A DNA stretch of 64,000 nucleotides from Hirundichthys speculiger. Lineage: Eukaryota; Chordata; Actinopteri; Beloniformes; Exocoetidae. Under the pieces are notes generated by a model. It was not told the origin of the DNA, ran no database searches, and worked only from the letters and a program-made list of their open reading frames with translations. The number at the start of each line of letters is the position of its first letter. The first letter of the stretch is position 1. Positions 60,301 through 64,000 of the stretch are shown here, piece by piece. A program made the translations under genes and the position numbers. The stretch covers positions 124,001 to 188,000 of the forward strand of contig JAGFBZ010000180.1 in NCBI GenBank assembly GCA_018398805.1, given 5' to 3'.

Positions 60301-63300
60301 TCATCGTCTTCTGTGGTGGTGGCTCCGCCTCCTGCCTCTGTGACTGGCGGCCTGGACGGGCAGACAGTAGATGTGCATGGGAAACTTCCAGAAGTAGCTG
60401 CTGACCCACGGCCTGAACAAAGAAACAGGAAACAGCAGCTCCAGGAGACGGACGTCCCTCAGGACGGGACGGACAAAAGGTAGAACTAGACATTTACAGC
60501 TGAGTTCAGCCGTTCCAGCTGTTCCAGCTGTTCCAGCCGTTCCAGCCGTCCCGGCTGTTCCAGTTGTTCCAGCCACTCCAGCTGTTCCAGCTGTTCCAGC
60601 CGTTTCAGCTGTTCCAGCTGTTCCAGACGTTCCAGCTGTTCCAGCCGTTTCAGCTGTTCCAGCTGTTCCAGCCTTTCCAGCCGTTCCAGCTGTTCCAGCC
60701 GCTCCAGCTGTTCCAGCTGTTCCAGCCTTTCCAGCCGTTCCAGCTGTTCCAGCCTTTCCAGCCGTTCCAGCTGTTCCAGCCGCTCCAGCTGTTCCAGCTG
60801 TTCCAGCCTTTCCAGCCGTTCCAGCCGTTCCAGCTGTTCCAGCCGTTCCAGCTGTTCCAGCCGTTCCAGCTGTTCCAGCCGTTCCAGCTGTTCCAGACGT
60901 TTCAGCTGTTCCAGCCGCACCAGCTGTTCCAGCTGTTCCAGCCTTTCCAGCCGTTCCAGCCGTTTCAGCTGTTCCAGCTGTTCCAGCCTTTCCAGCTGTT
61001 CCAGCCGTTCCAGCTGTTCCAGACGTTTCAGCTGTTCCAGCCGCACCAGCTGTTCCAGCCGTTCCAGCTGTTCCAGCCGTTCTGGCTGTTCCAGCTGTTC
61101 CGGCTGTTCTGGCTGTTCCAGCTGGTTCAAGTCAACACGTTGGTTCTGTGTTGGTTCTATGTGTGTTCTGTTTTGGTTCTGTGTTGGTTCTGGGTTGGTT
61201 CTATGTTGGTTCTGGGTTGGTTCTGGGTTGGTTCTATGTTGGTTCTGCTTTGGTTCTGTGTTGGTTCTGGATTAGTTCTGTGTTGGTTCTGGGTTGGTTC
61301 TATGTTGGTTCTGGGTTGGTTCTGGGTTGGTTCTATGTTAGTTCTGGGTTGGTTCTGGGTTGGTTCTTGGTTGGTTTTTTGGTTGGTTCTGGGTTGGTTC
61401 TGGGTTGGTTCTATGTTAGTTCTGGGTTGGTTCTGTGTTGGTTCTGGGTTGATTCTATGTTGGTTCTGTGATGGTTCTGGGTTGGTTCTAGGTTGGTTCT
61501 AGGTTGGTTCTATGTTAGTTCTGGGTTGGTTCTATGTTGGTTCAGGGTTGGTTTTATGTTGGTTCAGGGTTGGTTTTGGGTTGGTTCTATGTTGGTTCTG
61601 TGATGGTTCTGGGTTGGTTTTAGGTTGGTTCTATGTTAGTTCTGGGTTGGTTCTGGGTTGGTTCTATGTTAGTTCTGGGTTGGTTCTTGGTTGGTTCTAT
61701 GTTGGTTCTGTTTTGGTTCTGTGTTGGTTCTGGATTAGTTCTGTGTTGGTTCTGTGTTGGTTCTGGGTTGGTTCTGGGTTGGTTCTTGGTTTGTTTGGTT
61801 TGGTTTTGGTCTGGTTGGTTCTTGTTGGTTCTGGGTTGGTTCTAGTTGGTTCTTGGTTCTGGGTTGGTTCTATGTTAGTTCTGGGTTGGTTCTGGTTGGT
61901 TCTTGGTTTTTTTGGTTGTCTGGGTTGGTTCTATGTTATTTTCTGGGTTGGTTCTGTGTTAGTTATGGGTTGGTTGGTTGGGTTGGTTCTGGGTTGGTTC
62001 TATGTTAGTTCTGGGTTGGTTCTATGTTGGTTCAGGGTTGGTTTTATGTTGGTTCTGGGTTGGTTCTAGGTTGGTTCTAGGTTGGTTCTATGTTAGTTCT
62101 GGGTTGGTTCTATGTTGGTTCAGGGTTGGTTTTATGTTGGTTCTGGGTTGGTTCTAGGTTGGTTCTACGTGGCTCTGTGATGGTTCTGGGTTGGTTCTAT
62201 GTTAGTTCTGGGTTGGTTCTGTGTTGGTTCTGTTTTGGTTCTGTGTTGGTTCTGGGTTGGTTTTGGGTTGGTTTTATGTTGGTTCTAGTTTGGTTCTGTG
62301 TTGGTTCTGGGTTCCTCCGGCTCAGGCCTACCTGGCAATGCGCTGGCTCAGAACCAGGTAACTCAGGTCTTTCCCCAGAAGGTTGCTCGGCTGCCGTCGG
62401 AGGACTTCAGCTTCCTGCCGTTGTTCTGCATCCAGGTGCAGAGACTCTCGAAGCTCCGCCTCCAGATGAGTCAGCTGAAAGCACAAAGACAGTCGCGGTT
62501 CTGAGACGAGCATCAGCTAAAACTCAGTCCGTCCTGTTGCTACAGCAACGACTTCTGAAGCCTCCTGAGCCGCCCACGACTGCAGCCTGAGCCAAGCTCC
62601 GCCCACGGCTGCAGCTGAGCTGAGCTCCGCCCACGGCTGCAGCCTGAGCTGAGCTCCGCCCACGACTGCAGCCTGAACCGAGCTCCACCCACGACTGCAG
62701 CCTGAGCCGAGCTCCGCCCACGGCTGCAGCCTGAGCTGAGCTCCGCCCACGGCTGCAGCCTGAGCTGAGCTCCGCCCACGACTGCAGCCTGAACCGAGCT
62801 CCACCCACAACTGCAGCCTGAGCCGAGCTCCGCCCACGACTGTAGCCTGAGCCGAGCTCCGCCCACGACTGCAGCCTGAGCCGAGCTCCGCCCACGACTG
62901 CAGCCTGAGCCGAGCTCCGCCCACGGCTGTAGCCTGAGCCGAGCTCCGCCCACGACTGTAGCCTGAGTTGAGCAAAGACCACGAGGCCGTGGAGACGCCG
63001 GTGCTGTCTGCTCTTTTATACACTTTTATTGTTACAAACATTTGATCCTGTAGTCACACGTCTTCTGGCTTCACGCTGCAGATGTGACCTGAGACATGAA
63101 TCTCCGTTGATCTGCTGATCAGCTGTGGACCAACTGAGCTGCAGAGAATCACTTCCCTAACCCCGAACCCTAAAAACCCCTAACCCCTAAAACCCCTAAC
63201 CCCTAACCCCTAAACCCCTAAACCCCCAACCCTAACCCCACCCCTAACCCCCCCTCAACCCCTAACCCCTAACCCCTAAACCCTAAACCCTCCCCCCGAA

Positions 63301-63963
63301 AAGAACCCTAACCCAAAAAATCTCCCCTCAACCCTAAACTAATCAAAAAAAATGAAAAACCTCCAAATAATCCAAAAACCCGAAAGTTAAACCATCTAAA
63401 AACCCAAAAAAGCCATTCACCCTCACCTAAACCCATCCACCCATCCATCCCCTCCCCATCCAACCCCATCCCCTAACCCCATCCATCCCCTCCCCAAACC
63501 TACCCCCAACCCCTAACCCACTAAACCCAATCCAAACCCAATCCCGAACCCCAATCCCCAACCCCAACCCCAACCCTAACCCCTAAAACCCCTAACCCCT
63601 CCCCTATGACCCCTAACCCCCAACCCCGTCCCAACCCCTCCCCCCTAAACCAACCCCCAACCCCCAACCCCCAACCCCTAAACCCTAACTCCTAAACCCT
63701 TCTTAAAGTTTCTTACATGAACTTGGAGCGGAGCAGGAAACTGCTGTACATCATCCTGACCACTGGAGGGAGCCGTTACCTCCTCCAGGAGACTCCCGTT
63801 CTGCTCCAGCTTCTTCTGCTGGTCGTTCAGGGGTGGAGAGGTGGAGGTGGAGTCAGAGCCACGCCTCCCTTCCTCAGACACACCTGTCTCACTCTCACCC
63901 GTCTCACCCGTCTCACCCGTCTCATCACCCGTCTGCTGGATGAGCGGAGGCAGGAAACCAGAG
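60301..63963 (-). CDS. Unrecognised coiled-coil protein, last three exons, copy B
   Basis: Exons 63717-63963, 62332-62474 and 60301-60412 are the counterparts of copy A. The second and third exons encode the same residues as copy A (LTHLEAELRE...; PWVSSYFWKFPMHIY...). The first is 15 bases longer in frame: one more 9-bp TGE-type unit (TGDETGETGETGESETG) and one more SerThr pair. If the block is a real tandem duplication these would be two gene copies in the same direction; if it is a haplotype artefact they are two alleles of one gene. Earlier exons would lie right of the window. Confidence 0.6.
60501..61132. repeat. 9-10-bp minisatellite TGTTCCAGC, copy B
   Basis: Same array as 53415-54055 but with very regular units, giving an uninterrupted LEQLERLEQ or LFQPFQLFQ frame. 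CGCACCAGC and TTTCAGC variants recur at fixed spacing. Confidence 0.95.
61138..62318. repeat. GGTTCTGGGTT minisatellite, copy B
   Basis: Counterpart of 54060-55165, about 75 bases longer, with rearranged blocks at 61770-61990. Confidence 0.95.
62562..62970. repeat. 29-bp minisatellite, copy B
   Basis: Counterpart of 55393-55818 with small deletions near 62568 and 62612. Confidence 0.95.
63155..63705 (-). repeat. Interstitial telomere-like array (CCCCTAA), copy B
   Basis: Counterpart of 55985-56475, longer and more degenerate, with A-rich interruptions at 63300-63420 (AAAAAATCTCC, TCAAAAAAAATG) that have no equivalent in copy A. Confidence 0.9.
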
Positions 63964-64000
63964 CTGACGGACAGACAGAGACACAGGTTCACGGTTCAGC

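Larger units (their letters stand above)
59563..64000. repeat. Large duplicated block, copy B (reaches the window end)
   Basis: Collinear with 52479-56790. Exons and unique spacers agree almost base for base; differences are homopolymer lengths, a few substitutions and minisatellite copy number. Confidence 0.95.

Overview
The window is vertebrate nuclear DNA, almost certainly from a teleost fish. It has multi-exon genes with GT-AG introns, a nothepsin-type aspartic protease (a fish-liver type), Tc1-like DNA transposons, an L2-type LINE, tRNA-derived and hAT-like short elements, and a very heavy load of minisatellites. Pairing a BEST3-type bestrophin with CCT2 matches, from memory, the human 12q15 neighbourhood (BEST3, LRRC10, CCT2). 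The protease sits between them here, and no LRRC10-like open frame is seen.

Layout: (1) 1-660 is a degraded LINE end. (2) 1153-8361, plus strand, is the 3' part of best3; its conserved membrane and calcium-clasp exons are intact, but both C-terminal exons carry an apparent +1 frameshift. (3) 10741-27823, minus strand, is a complete nine-exon aspartic protease (nots-like, 404 codons). All splice phases fit, and its introns are stuffed with tandem repeats. (4) 28870-35575 is an intergenic 28-bp satellite split by an L2 LINE. (5) 35881-50835, minus strand, is a complete 16-exon cct2 of exactly 535 codons, starting from a CpG-rich, CRE-containing promoter at about 50.85-50.96 kb. (6) 51190-52100 is a dead Tc1 transposon. 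(7) 52479-56790 and 59563-64000 are two near-identical copies of a block holding the last three exons of an unrecognised coiled-coil gene (minus strand). The second copy begins immediately after the only N in the window (59562), so a false duplication must be considered.

The three identified or complete genes do not form a pathway: best3 is a membrane anion channel, the protease is secretory or lysosomal, and cct2 is a cytosolic chaperonin subunit. The most unusual feature is how tandem repeats relate to exon edges. One nots intron and one cct2 intron are about 97% a single tandem repeat. A best3 splice donor has been copied three times. One cct2 intron array repeats the exon-end/donor sequence itself, giving more than a dozen decoy 5' splice sites. 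Several arrays also contain noisy stretches that look like unpolished long-read sequence. Exon coordinates were derived by hand from splice sites and reading frame; gene names rest on recalled family sequence, not on searches.
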